This document shows positions 10,134 to 19,750 of a stretch of 64,000 bases of DNA, piece after piece. Source of the DNA: Sporothrix humicola. Lineage: Eukaryota > Ascomycota > Sordariomycetes > Ophiostomatales > Ophiostomataceae. Location of the stretch: the NCBI GenBank assembly GCA_021396245.1, contig WNYE01000088.1, positions 116,371 through 180,370 of the forward strand, in the 5' to 3' direction. The translations under genes were made by a program, and so were the position numbers. The stretch's first letter is position 1; the number at the start of each line of letters is the position of its first letter. The notes beneath the pieces are model-generated. The model saw nothing but the letters and a program-made list of their open reading frames with translations, had not been told where the DNA came from and did no database searches.

Positions 10134-12252
10134 TCAGATCGCACTTGACCAAACCCGTGCCGCAATGCCATCCCCCTGTATCGACGACATAGGCCACGCA
10201 ATTCTCGAAAGGGCGGCCTTTGCTACCTCCCACTCCGTCGTTTGGGAACTTCGTGCCCACCGACACAAACGCTCGTTGAACCACTGTCTGGCAGCACGCA
10301 GGGACGTACACGAGAGTGGTGTCACATCAAGGGCAATGGAACTAACAAATGCCTTCCAGAACCACAAGTCACAGCATCGCGGGCGTCCATTATCCACAAA
10401 GTCGCATCCCTGGCCTCTCAGAGAAGCAAGAGCTACTTCCTCGGAGTTCTCGACATCCTGCATGACGATGCTGACCATCCTCTGAAACAACCTCGTCTCG
10501 ATTGGCTGTCCGGCATTCCATAGGCCGAGCACATAATTGAGGTAAAAGCTATCTGCGGCTGCCAGACCGCACCATGAGGAAGTTAATGTACCCTCCGCTC
10601 TCTGCTCTGCAGAGAATGATGTGCCGCTATCGATGCTGCCATGGCTACCGCCTCGCCCACTGCAGCGGAATACGCTCGAGGTATGCGTCCGTGTGTGTGC
10701 CAAAAGCAGCCCGCAGAGCGCCTTACAGCCCCGGCAGGTTTCCGAGTCGTCGCTGTCGCAGAAAACCCGACTCCCATTAGCCAAGGGGGCGGCTTCATCG
10801 GCCATAAAGTGCGCTGTATCTTTAACTTCTGTTCTACGACGTTGAGCCCTGACCAGTATCCTCGTAATGCCTCTGAGCCGCAGGATAACTTGGTCAACAT
10901 TAGCATGCGGGCTGAGATGCAGTCCTGCTGCGGTAAACGTAGGAGCGTGAAAGGTAGCAAAATAAAACGGCATCAACCGCAAGGCGTCGAGATTGGCGGA
11001 CAGAGCGGTGAAGGAGCGCCGCCAGATGTTGGGATCGTCGCCGTCTGGAGGTGAGCTGGCCGCATTAGGGTTGGTAATGCGGGAAGAAATGGCAGATATG
11101 AAGTGGTGAGCCCTGGAGGAAACAAGACACGTGTAAGTATGCTGTATAGGCTAGCTCAAGCTCTGGAGTGGAAGGAAGGCAGTATTGTTGTGAAGCTTGG
11201 AAAGCGAACAACGAGCCAAAGGAAAACGTACACAAGGACATGTCGCTCAAGAATCTGCCATTCCATCACATCGTTTTCCGTCGCGCCACTGGGTTGCCGC
11301 ATTTCCTTCATCTCGAGCAGGGTCAGAAGCCCATTCAAGTGAGCTCTCGCAGCGGACAGATTGCCTGTACAGCTCTGTTATGGTATTGATTTAGCTCTCC
11401 AAATGCCCAGGTATCTTATCTTGCTTGCACATTAGGAAATTTGGGTAGTACCTCGATGACAGAAAGGATAGCGATGAGCTTTATGCAAACTGCCGTCGTC
11501 CTCGCACCCGAATCTCCTAGCCATAGGTTCACGAGGCGTATGCACTCTCCTTTGTGGAACAAGAAGGTCTTCTCAAAGACCCCCAGGTCGCCAAATTTCC
11601 AACTGAAATGGAGGCCAGCGACAAGGACGGTGCTGCGGAGCGCAGTGGGTTCGTCGGTGGTCATATGTAAGCTAGGCAGAGGCAGTTCACGTTGAGCTTA
11701 GTGGATACAGACGCACGTGGAGTCCTAATCTTGGGTAGCCAGAATCGTCGTCCTTACCAGTCGAATCTTTGGTTCACCGCAGGCGTAGTTTGGGAGACTG
11801 GTACATGGTTACCAGGTTAATCACCGATGGTGCTCTCCAGTTCCTGTGTGGTTGTCAAGGTCCTGTACTCACAATACACCAATAGTTCTTGTGACTTAAG
11901 GGGCATCTTGATGGGCAGCACATCGAAGGGCTCTATTCTCGTGGTGGGTACCCGCCAAATCAAGAGGCCAGGTGTGCTCGGCTGCGGCCGTCTCTTCTCC
12001 CTTAGTGGAACATCTGGCGGAGCATATGTGCATGTCTTCTGACTTCGGAGACAGTTTGTACTAGTATACAGCACAGTCGGCATCAGCGGTCCGGTATGGT
12101 TACACATCCTCGGTCCAGCTTGAGACCTACCAAAGCGGTTGGAGCTCGTCACACCGCACATGTCTGTCTTTGCAGGTGAGACAACCTGTGCGACTCCGTG
12201 TATGGTGCTGCCTCTTCCTAGTCATGTCTATCGTGTTTCCAGTTGTCCCCAT
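10134..12252 (-). CDS. Zn2Cys6 transcription factor with fungal trans-2 region
   Basis: Six exons on the minus strand (12252-12131, 12060-11873, 11797-11758, 11671-11452, 11374-11232, 11112-10134) join into 563 aa without a frame break. The binuclear zinc cluster is GCLTCKDRHVRCDELQPL plus CTNCLRSQKTC; its six cysteines are spaced C-x2-C-x6-C-x6-C-x2-C-x6-C, and the first intron splits the fourth cysteine codon. Basic residues TRKRQHHTRSR precede it. Later segments match the fungal-specific trans-2 domain: IEPFDVLPIKMPLKSQELL, VLVAGLHFSWKFGDL, FLFHKGECIRLVNLWL, NLSAARAHLNGLLTLLEMKE, ALRLMPFYFATF and a C-terminal LWFWKAFVSS. It is predicted to be a nuclear DNA-binding regulator; target unknown. 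The gene looks intact although its neighbours are broken. The least certain boundary is between exons 4 and 5, where the acceptor CATAACAG was preferred because it keeps the frame. Confidence 0.8.
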
Positions 12253-12756
12253 GACTAGTTTTTGCTGTCAGTAGGTGACAGTTGAGGGTCTTTTCTGAAG
12301 CCGGAAGAGAGGCATATATAGAATATATCAGAATAGGATGGAGTTGACGTGTTGGTGTCGGTTCTATTCGTAAAGCGTCCAGGCTGCAACGCGAAGGACT
12401 TTGTGCTGATGAAAATAAAAGATATCACGTAAGACAGGCTTTTCCGTTTTGGTCTAAATATACGAGTGTCCCACACTCCCTCGACGCTTTTTACATGAAA
12501 AGGTGAGCGCTAATGCAATGTGGACAAGCCAGACAGATGCTTATTACATTCACTGTATGGCATTCACTTTTCTCTGTCTCAAACCTGTCTTCAATTGCCG
12601 TCGTCTTTTTCATATTACACTGCAAGCTACTCCCCACAACCACGGATGTCACGCTTCTAAAGAAAATCGGCAACAAGTCCTAGAAAGAGGCAAAGCTGTG
12701 CTAAGCAGAGACGAATAATTGGCGTCTACGCTGAAAAATAGGAATGCTCAGCATTC
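12253..12756. other. Intergenic, no gene seen
   Basis: Contains the upstream region of the Zn2Cys6 gene and the 3' flank of the bZIP pseudogene. Only short open frames on either strand, none recognisable. Confidence 0.5.
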
Positions 12757-13825
12757 TCAGTTTTCGCAATCGGACAAGTATATACTGTGCAGCCCTCGCT
12801 TCCCTCTGCAGTAATTGGTAGACTCTAGCAACTCGGTGCAGCCGTCCAAGAGCCACGCCCACTTCTTCATAAATGGCTCCGTAACTTCCCATCCGGCCAC
12901 TGCCCATGGCTCCCCCCATGTTATAAGACAACTGACGTCTTCCCCCCGGCCACATTCAACTTCAACGATGTCAGCACAGAGATCGTCTTCATCGACGGCG
13001 TCCTCTCCTTTGTCCCGTACTGCTCTCAAGAAATTGTCACTCATGCGGGGGCACGGGAAAAAGTCGATCCAGGGATGATGTTCCACTGTCGTTTGCAAGA
13101 TGGTGGGCTTCATGTTGGGTGGGCAATTCAGAGCAATGGGTCGATGCGGAGGTCCAACGTTTGTGGCGCAGAAAACGAAATGGCCTCATACTTGAGCCAG
13201 TCATCGTTAAATCCCAAAATCCCAAAATCTTGGCGGTATGACCGAATGCAAAGAATATGTTGAATCGGAATACGTCTATGAGCTGGGTAGGATCGGGCTG
13301 TCTCGTTCGGCTTTGCACATACGCAGCCCGAGCAGCATTTGTCGCCACACTGCGACCACCTGGTAGGCCAAGCCTACAAGGGGGCTTCCTCGTTCGCTGT
13401 CTCTCGGAAGTTTTTCTGGACGTCATTCTGGTCCGGAGTGGCTTGGACGAGACTTGTCCAACTGCTGCCCTGCGTCATGGAAGGCAAAGATGGCTGCTGG
13501 GCATCTGTCATTCCGGTGGATGAGCTTGTGTTGGTCATGACCCTTCTCCGACCTAATTATCATTAGCGTCTAGTAAATGCTTGAAATACATTCCCGACAT
13601 TGCGTGGATGCACATACGCAAAGCCCTCTGGTTCAGGCGGTTCTGCAATCTCCGCCGTTCTCGTTGATTGGATTTGCCTGTCCAATTCTCATCTGCATTG
13701 CGCGTCTCTGGAAGCCCAGATGACGCCTGGATGGGGATAAGCTGATCCATAGCAACGAAATTCGAAGCGAAGTCATCTGGATTATGGGGATGTGGAGGCG
13801 TGTGGGTAGGAGGGCAAAGATCCAT
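12757..13825 (-). pseudogene. bZIP/DUF3425 transcription factor pseudogene
   Basis: The minus-strand frame from the ATG at 13825 encodes an acidic leader and a bZIP-like basic stretch, SNQRERRRLQNRLNQRALR, interrupted by an intron (GTATGT donor, acceptor AATTAG near 13550) after which RRRV follows in frame. The frame then reaches a TAG at 13374-13376. Further on, PTQLIDVFRFNIFFAFGHTA is DUF3425-like. An 8-bp tandem duplication at 13213-13228 then shifts the frame to DDWLKYEAISFSAP, which ends at a TGA, and a further shift is needed to reach the C-terminal part ending at 12757 (HHPWIDFFPCP, ITWGEPWAVAGWEVTEPF, LLESTNY). The signature C-terminus of this family is well preserved, so the gene was probably lost recently. 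One gap could hide an unrecognised intron, but the duplication and the TGA cannot be spliced around easily. Confidence 0.7.
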
Positions 13826-14206
13826 TTCTGCAGATGGCTGATGCGGCGATATTTAAAGCAAACGTGAACGAGTGAGCATCTCGCTCGGGGCCACAGTGCG
13901 GAGTACGGATGTTAGCTTTAATTTGTGGCCTTGAAAATCCACGCTTCCAGCCCTAGTCAAGCCAATCGCTTGTAGCATATCAGAGATAACACCAACCCCG
14001 AATCTCGATATATATATATATATCTTGGATCTTGGAAAGGCGTCTTACGAGGGCACCGTCTTCAGTCAGTCCTTTAACACGAACCAATCTAAATCTACCT
14101 AGCAAACACGCAGTTGACCTTCATCACCAACCTGGCTTTCTATCAAATTTGTCCGACCAAGCCCAAACCTCCAACAAGCCAATCTCAACTCCAGACGACA
14201 GAAAAT
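13826..14206. other. Bidirectional upstream region of the bZIP pseudogene and cupin gene
   Basis: No gene seen. It contains a TA run at about 14008-14022, noted separately. The sequence between the run and the cupin start is CA/CT-rich, like a fungal 5' leader. Confidence 0.5.
14008..14022 (+). promoter_or_regulatory. TATA-like (TA)n run upstream of the cupin gene
   Basis: An uninterrupted TA run lies about 185 bp ahead of the chosen cupin start codon at 14207. It could serve as a TATA element for that gene, or be a plain microsatellite. There is no transcript evidence. Confidence 0.35.
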
Positions 14207-14602
14207 ATGCCCGAGTCCAGCATAATTTCTGGCTCAAATGGGAGCCAGGCAATTGCAAAACCTACGGCAACTTTCACCGGAGAGGTGTTTCTGGACGTGC
14301 TCTCCGCTGACGGGCATGCCGTGCTGGCCAATGTCACCTTCACGCCATGTGCTCGCACACATTGGCATACATATGAAGGAGGGCAAGCGATCCGCGTGCT
14401 GAACGGTTCGGGCTGGGTCTGCGACAAGGGAAAGGAGGCGCGCCGGATCAAGACTGGCGATACGATCTGGGCAGCACCCGGGACCACCCACTGGCATGGA
14501 GCAGACGATGGCAGCATCATGACACACTATGTTGTCGGTATCGGTGGCACAACCTGGCACGAGGCCGTCACAGACGAAGAATACAACAAGCGATCTGAAT
14601 AA
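14207..14602 (+). CDS. Small cupin-domain protein
   Basis: A protein of 131 aa, essentially one conserved beta-barrel. Cupin motif 1 is visible as ARTHWHTYEGGQAIRVLNGSG, with His-x-His and a downstream Glu as metal ligands. Motif 2 is GDTIWAAPGTTHWHGA, with a third His. This layout matches bacterial and fungal single-domain cupins often annotated as cupin_2 or as carboxymuconolactone decarboxylase-associated; substrate unknown. The start at 14207 (AAATATGCC context) gives the usual family length. An in-frame ATG at 14114 would add 31 residues without similarity to the domain and is less likely. No intron is needed. It is one of the few accessory genes here without a lesion. Confidence 0.85.
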   Translation: MPESSIISGSNGSQAIAKPTATFTGEVFLDVLSADGHAVLANVTFTPCARTHWHTYEGGQAIRVLNGSGWVCDKGKEARRIKTGDTIWAAPGTTHWHGADDGSIMTHYVVGIGGTTWHEAVTDEEYNKRSE

Positions 14603-14689
14603 AGATTTTTTATGTGGCTTCCCCGGATTACGTTTCTTCGTAAATCTCAAACTATGCCCACAAATTCACGCAAAACACTGAGGACTCAA

Positions 14690-14757
14690 AATGAAAAAAA
14701 AAAAAAAAAATGAGAAAATTTAATTATGGATCATCAATTCATATATATATATATAGT
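14690..14757. repeat. Poly-A run and short AT microsatellite
   Basis: About 18 A residues near 14693-14710 are followed by a short AT repeat at about 14743-14755. This lies in the 200-bp gap between the convergent ends of the cupin gene and the GIY-YIG-like gene. Confidence 0.7.
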
Positions 14758-14799
14758 CATAGGGTACAAGTACAATGGCCATTGTCGTTTACTCGTAAT

Positions 14800-17292
14800 T
14801 CACAGGTCCGGTCCCGGCATACTAGCCAACACTTGCCGCCGGTACTCTGCCACCAAGTCCGGCACAGTTGCCAGCCACCCCAGAGCCGACCCGTACGCGT
14901 CCAGCCTCAAAAGATCACGGTCTGCCTGGGTCCACCAAAATTGCACGAGCCGGCCCAGGCTGTCGTACGCGGGCTGGCTCGCAACCTGGGCCCACATCTC
15001 CACCACGTGCCGCACCGCGTCCACATCCATCTCAAACCACTCTTTATGGTGACCCCCAGTGCCGTGCTTGGACCGCTGGCGGCACGGTTCACACGGCGGC
15101 GTCTGCACGCGGCGGCGGTCCTGGAGCGTGAGGTGCACGAGACGTTCGATGCGCTCCACGGCAGGACACGTGATTTCCACCTGGAAGACCTTCACAACGG
15201 GCTGGCGACAGTCGGCCTCCCAGCAGGCAAGGCGGTAGTCGACGGGGTCGGCATGGTGTGGCTGTTTCTTTCGTTGGCGGTTTCGATTAGTGTTGTTGTT
15301 GGCAACGTCTCGGACGTGGCCGATCTTGACGAAGCCAGGTAGCGAGGGGCGCACATAGCCGTAGATGAAGCCGCAGCGGCGGTGCTCATGGCAGACTGGC
15401 TGTACCATTTTGTCGAGGAGCTTTTTTAGTAGAACCAAGGGGTCCATCGGCGGGGCGTAGGGGCGGAAGAACGTGGGATGCCGTCCTGGCGGCGGCAAGG
15501 ATGGCGGAACCGACGACGTTGCTGCAACGAGGGCGAGGGCGAGACAAGGCGGTGTCGCCAGGCTGTCTACCAATGCTCCTGAAGCAACAGAACTTATGCT
15601 GCTGCTGCTCTCCAACTTGGCAATGACAGTATCGTCAGGGAGACTGGGCCCAGAGCTGTCTTTTGTTTCTCTTTCTCCGGCATGAACTCCATCTTCCTCA
15701 CCGCTGTCGTTTATTTCCTCCTCGCTCTTTCCATCTCCGTCGGCTTTGTCTCTCTGTTCGACTTCACGTCCAGAGCCAGAACTCGTCACGCTGGCTTGAC
15801 CTTGTCCACCAACATCGTATCTCACATCTGACGCTGTAACAGCCATTGGCTCTTCTTCTCCGGAGCCAACTTGACCAGCTAAGCCTGCATGGCCCACATC
15901 ATCACCACTCTCGGATGTAGCCAGATCACTCGGATTGCTGCTCGCATCTTGCGTCTGTGCCTCACCATCTCTCTCCGTTTGGCCGTCATCCCATTCTAGT
16001 ATCTCTCTTGTTTTCGTCTCGTTTTCGCCGTGGTCCTGGACGACAGAATGGCCATGATCGTTGCCGCCTTCAAGCTCATGCAGACTCCCAAGTGCCTCAT
16101 GCGAAGGTGCCGCAATGTGCTGTTCTTCGCTTGCAAATGGCAGCTCTGCTGGTGGGGGTGAGCGCGTGGCAGCAACCTTTGCGTCGGCCTGGGCTAACTC
16201 CGTCGAGCGACGTGAGGCGAGAGGTGCGGTGAAGAGTGATGAAGCAGCACTAGTACTTTCACCAGAGCTCCGAGACAGCAGCGGCGCCTGGTCTCTGGCA
16301 GACAGGGAAGGCTGGTTACGGTCGAGTGCCCCTAGCGCTTGTCGGTTTCCTGCTTGCGCGTGACCGGACGACGTTGACACCACAGTTGTCGGGACAAATC
16401 TGGCCGGCTCTGGGTCGCGATATACAACGAATGCGCGCTGTTGCTGTTGCTGAGGTTGTTGTTGTCTCGGCTGAGGCTGTTGTTGTCGTGGCTGCTGTTG
16501 TTCCTGTAGAAGTTCTAGCTGAGAGCGTATAGCGGAATTCTGGCGTAGAAGATCTTGCAGAAGCCTGACGGCCGCGGCATAGTCTGTCGTCTCTTCTTCT
16601 GAGAAGTTCGAGGTGGCAATGCTGATGTCGGAGGTCGTGGTCTCTGGCGTGGTGTAACGTGAGTCACCATCGTCTTCGTCGTCTTCATCGTCGTCGTCTT
16701 CATCGTCTTCGCTGTCTTCGCTGTCTTCGCTGTCTTCTTCATTGGAATCATACACGGACGAGGCATCGTCACAATGATGAGAGCTAGCTCGCGGCTTTTC
16801 GCGAGCGCGGTCGAGTGCGTCTTCCCATGTACGCAACGAGAGTGCAGGCGTTTGGTCGCTGTACATGTACAGCTGTGGACCTAGCCCGTTCGCGCGCAAA
16901 TAGTCGGCCCAGAGTTTGGTGCACCATCTTTTGTAAACAATAGGCGCTTGGTATTGGTGCAGGCTCGTCTGTCCACAGACGACGTGTGGGGATAACTTTT
17001 CCAGGAGTGTAGCCGCCGACTGGGAAGGCACCGTCGCTTGGCAGAGGCTGGCGAGTAGGTCTAGCACGGTCTTCCGCTTGTTGCGGTTGATATTCCTCGA
17101 GCAATGGGGCGGATTTTTGCGTGCGTGAGGTGCATGGGCTTGGCAGGTATTGTAGGGTTCGCTGATACCAAGAAAGGAGCAGAGCGAGTCGTGGGAGCGA
17201 AATTTGTAACCGCTGTGGCTACCTTTGCGCGGCACGAGAAACTCTCCGGAGCCAGCATCAGGAGGCGAAGAACGTCGGTTGGTCGGAGCCAT
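14800..17292 (-). CDS. Large protein with C-terminal GIY-YIG/T5orf172-like domain
   Basis: An uninterrupted 830-aa frame. The N-terminal 130 residues hold a small Cys/His-containing segment (TCQAHAPHARKNPPHCSRNI) followed by a helical stretch, a pattern seen at the start of related fungal proteins. Residues about 170-215 are an acidic Glu/Asp/Ser run, about 285-310 are Gln/Pro-rich, and about 310-620 are low-complexity Ser/Glu/Gly. The C-terminal 200 residues form the recognisable domain: CGFIYGYVRPSLPGFVKIGH, YRLACWEADC, VEITCPAVERIERLVHLTL, a Cys-rich CEPCRQRSKHG, and EWFEMDVDAVRHVVEMW. This matches the phage T5 Orf172/MUG113 branch of the GIY-YIG superfamily, found in many fungal proteins of unknown function. 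Whether it still cleaves DNA is not evident. No lesion is seen, and the acidic and polyGln runs stay in frame. Confidence 0.8.
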   Translation of the reverse strand: MAPTNRRSSPPDAGSGEFLVPRKGSHSGYKFRSHDSLCSFLGISEPYNTCQAHAPHARKNPPHCSRNINRNKRKTVLDLLASLCQATVPSQSAATLLEKLSPHVVCGQTSLHQYQAPIVYKRWCTKLWADYLRANGLGPQLYMYSDQTPALSLRTWEDALDRAREKPRASSHHCDDASSVYDSNEEDSEDSEDSEDDEDDDDEDDEDDGDSRYTTPETTTSDISIATSNFSEEETTDYAAAVRLLQDLLRQNSAIRSQLELLQEQQQPRQQQPQPRQQQPQQQQQRAFVVYRDPEPARFVPTTVVSTSSGHAQAGNRQALGALDRNQPSLSARDQAPLLSRSSGESTSAASSLFTAPLASRRSTELAQADAKVAATRSPPPAELPFASEEQHIAAPSHEALGSLHELEGGNDHGHSVVQDHGENETKTREILEWDDGQTERDGEAQTQDASSNPSDLATSESGDDVGHAGLAGQVGSGEEEPMAVTASDVRYDVGGQGQASVTSSGSGREVEQRDKADGDGKSEEEINDSGEEDGVHAGERETKDSSGPSLPDDTVIAKLESSSSISSVASGALVDSLATPPCLALALVAATSSVPPSLPPPGRHPTFFRPYAPPMDPLVLLKKLLDKMVQPVCHEHRRCGFIYGYVRPSLPGFVKIGHVRDVANNNTNRNRQRKKQPHHADPVDYRLACWEADCRQPVVKVFQVEITCPAVERIERLVHLTLQDRRRVQTPPCEPCRQRSKHGTGGHHKEWFEMDVDAVRHVVEMWAQVASQPAYDSLGRLVQFWWTQADRDLLRLDAYGSALGWLATVPDLVAEYRRQVLASMPGPDL

Positions 17293-18210
17293 GATTTGTT
17301 TTCTTTGCTACACTCGTTACTATTGACTACAAACATGCATGCACACAAGAGGGAAGCAGCTGGGATATATGTATCTCATGTTCTTCAAGTCTGAAGGTAT
17401 CCATACTGCGAACATTTCCAATCGAATTTAGCAAGATGGAGGCAGCCCAAGGTCTGCCTCGACGCAGGCCAGGAGCACTGACTTTGAACCTGCAGTTACA
17501 TAGCACCTCTCCGTCTTGGTCACGACCAAACAGCCTTGCTAGGGGGGGTACCAGTTATGCATCGCAAGCCCCGTTGGGGGTGGCTAGGCTGGTGATAGAC
17601 CTACTTCATAGACCGAAAACAGCACTCTGAGTTCGGAATCCAAGTCTCGTACAGAGTACATCCGTAGTTAGGACGGAGTCGCCTAGTTTCTGCAACAAGG
17701 ACCCAAACCGCAGCCCGCATCACGCAACGACAGAAACAGAAGAAACTGAGGGTGTCTGCCTGTGGTCGAAAATAGCCGCCTGGAATACGGTGCCGGGTGC
17801 GGCACCCTTGCGGCCTGGTCCAATTAGCACAGCCCCTCAAGGAAGAAGGCTCAGTGTCGCCAAAGTAAAATCAAACCCCCAAAACCCAAAAAGCGAAGTC
17901 GAGGCGATTCACAAAGGCAGCGTTTCTGCTTTTTGGCAGTAGGGCTATTGGGGGGGGGGGAGAGACCAGGGGAATGCGACGTACTCCGTACGACATACGA
18001 GTAGCCTAATTCCGTATGGTGAGTTCCACAACTCTAAATGGAGGGATAGCGGGAACTGTGCACAAATCCTTCCAGTTGCGATGTGCATCTCTATCCGGTG
18101 CGGATGTCGGAAGCATCCCTCGCTTGCTTCACGCCCTGGTCCCCCCTGCATTAGCTGTAGACCGCAAGGCGTAACCCCGCACTCCCGTCAGCCTTCGATA
18201 GCAAGTCAGT

Positions 18211-18280
18211 TCACCAAATTGTCGGCGGCTACGTGACTACGTGACCACCCCTAACCACTCCACGTCCAATAATTTGGTGA
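18211..18280. repeat. Short perfect inverted repeat, 10 bp arms
   Basis: TCACCAAATT at 18211-18220 is the exact reverse complement of AATTTGGTGA at 18271-18280, with a 50-bp spacer. It could form a hairpin or mark the end of a small element. There is no supporting context. Confidence 0.4.
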
Positions 18281-19217
18281 GAATTTTAGGCAGACACGAG
18301 AAATAAATCCCCGCGCGTTCTCTAACGAGATTTGCTACATTGTACGGACTACAAACGTACTCGGCGAAGGAAACAAACAGGGCAGGCTTTGCTCGCGCCT
18401 TGGCATCTAAAACTGGCGCCTCGCTAAAACACTCCGACGGACGGGCTCGCTTCGGGCCAGGCCGCCGACTCGTTTAGCTGATGGAACTATTCGTGCATAC
18501 TTGGCGCGTTCAGCGGGCTTCGTTCTTGACTGAAGTTCCCTACTTAGTCAGTCCATTGTGGTTTTCTTTGCTCGTAGTATCCTGCTCCTTGTGGGAATGC
18601 CACCACAACTCACAGCCCGTCCCTCAACCACTTTCACCAGCCACGTTCCTGTACGACGTACTCCGTATACTGGCCGTGAGATACTGGCCACCCTTGTACC
18701 AGCACCTTTAATCCTAGCCTCGTTCGTGTGCCAGCACCGTCCGTGCCGGCCCCTTCTAGGCTGTCTATCTTTCTGCCGTTACTAACCGCCCTAAGTCGCT
18801 ATTTCAGGCCTCGTGGGGGCCAGAATCGTAACAAAAAAAAGGCACACCAGACAGTCTTGATAAGGAGGAGGAACTCCAGCGAGGCACCGGTGCGGGACGG
18901 TACCGTATTTATAGGCTCCAATCCACCGCACCCTAGACCAAACGCCCACTTTGATCTGTGGCAGATCTTTCCCCAAGAAAGCCATATGTAGCCGGCCGCA
19001 ATTAGCTAGGAAAGCTGACAACGGTCGACGTAATAAACACAAACGGTCATTCACAAAACGACGCAACTCCTTTCTATTGGCCATTCCAATGTCAAGGCCA
19101 CAGACTACCTTTGACCATCCAGCATCGATGAGGATGAGATTGGAAAACAGTAGCCTAGTTGCTTCGCGATGGTGCGTAACCCGACATCGGACGCAGTGCC
19201 ATCCTTGTGTTGGCCGT

Positions 19218-19219
<2 letters not shown>

Positions 19220-19254
<35 letters not shown>
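19220..19254. repeat. 35-bp poly-T run
   Basis: Uninterrupted T on the plus strand. Such a run could be the poly-A tail of a minus-strand retroposon, but no recognisable element lies next to it. Confidence 0.8.
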
Positions 19255-19256
<2 letters not shown>

Positions 19257-19750
19257 TATTATGTTCCTACGTTTAGGCTCAAAGCGACCACCGCTGTGCA
19301 AACGCGGTTCCTCGTCGGAGGTTTGCGTTAGGAAGGAGAGCGACGAGAGTAAACGATGAGTGACCGCCATCATGCCCAAATCCCGTTGTGGGCTTTCAGA
19401 TAAATTCTCAGCCAGCCACAGGATTTGGTGGCGTCCAATATTTCCAGAAATGGATGGCAGAAGTGGAAATCTTCACACACAGTGCCTGGTGCTTTGGCAC
19501 ATTCATTGGCCCATAACGAACCTTTTTCTACCTACCGCGTTTATCCTCCCTTCAGCCGCAAGTGTAATGTTTGGTGCCCGTTGGGCAGTCTCAAAAGTAT
19601 GGCATTTTCGAAACAAAGCTGAAATACAAAAGATGGTTCTTGGGACTTTCCCTCCGCATTTTTCTCGCAAAGGGTGTTAACTTTCTCTTGAAGAGCAATC
19701 AATCCGTCTATTCCTGGCTCATTCGTCGCTCCTCCATCTGTTTGGTACAC

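Larger units (their letters stand above)
17293..19750. other. Gene-free stretch with repeat-like character
   Basis: No coding frame with recognisable content. It contains an 11-bp G run near 17950, two copies of the dispersed TACTCCGTA motif (17982-17990 and 18659-18667), a 10-bp inverted repeat (18211-18280) and a 35-bp poly-T run (19220-19254). The mixture suggests old mobile-element debris, but no terminal repeat pair, target-site duplication or transposase frame was found, so no element is named. Confidence 0.45.

Noticed and set aside
17293..19750. LTR retrotransposon or DNA transposon
   Set aside because: No long terminal repeats, target-site duplication, reverse transcriptase or transposase motif was seen. 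Only composition and short repeats hint at it.
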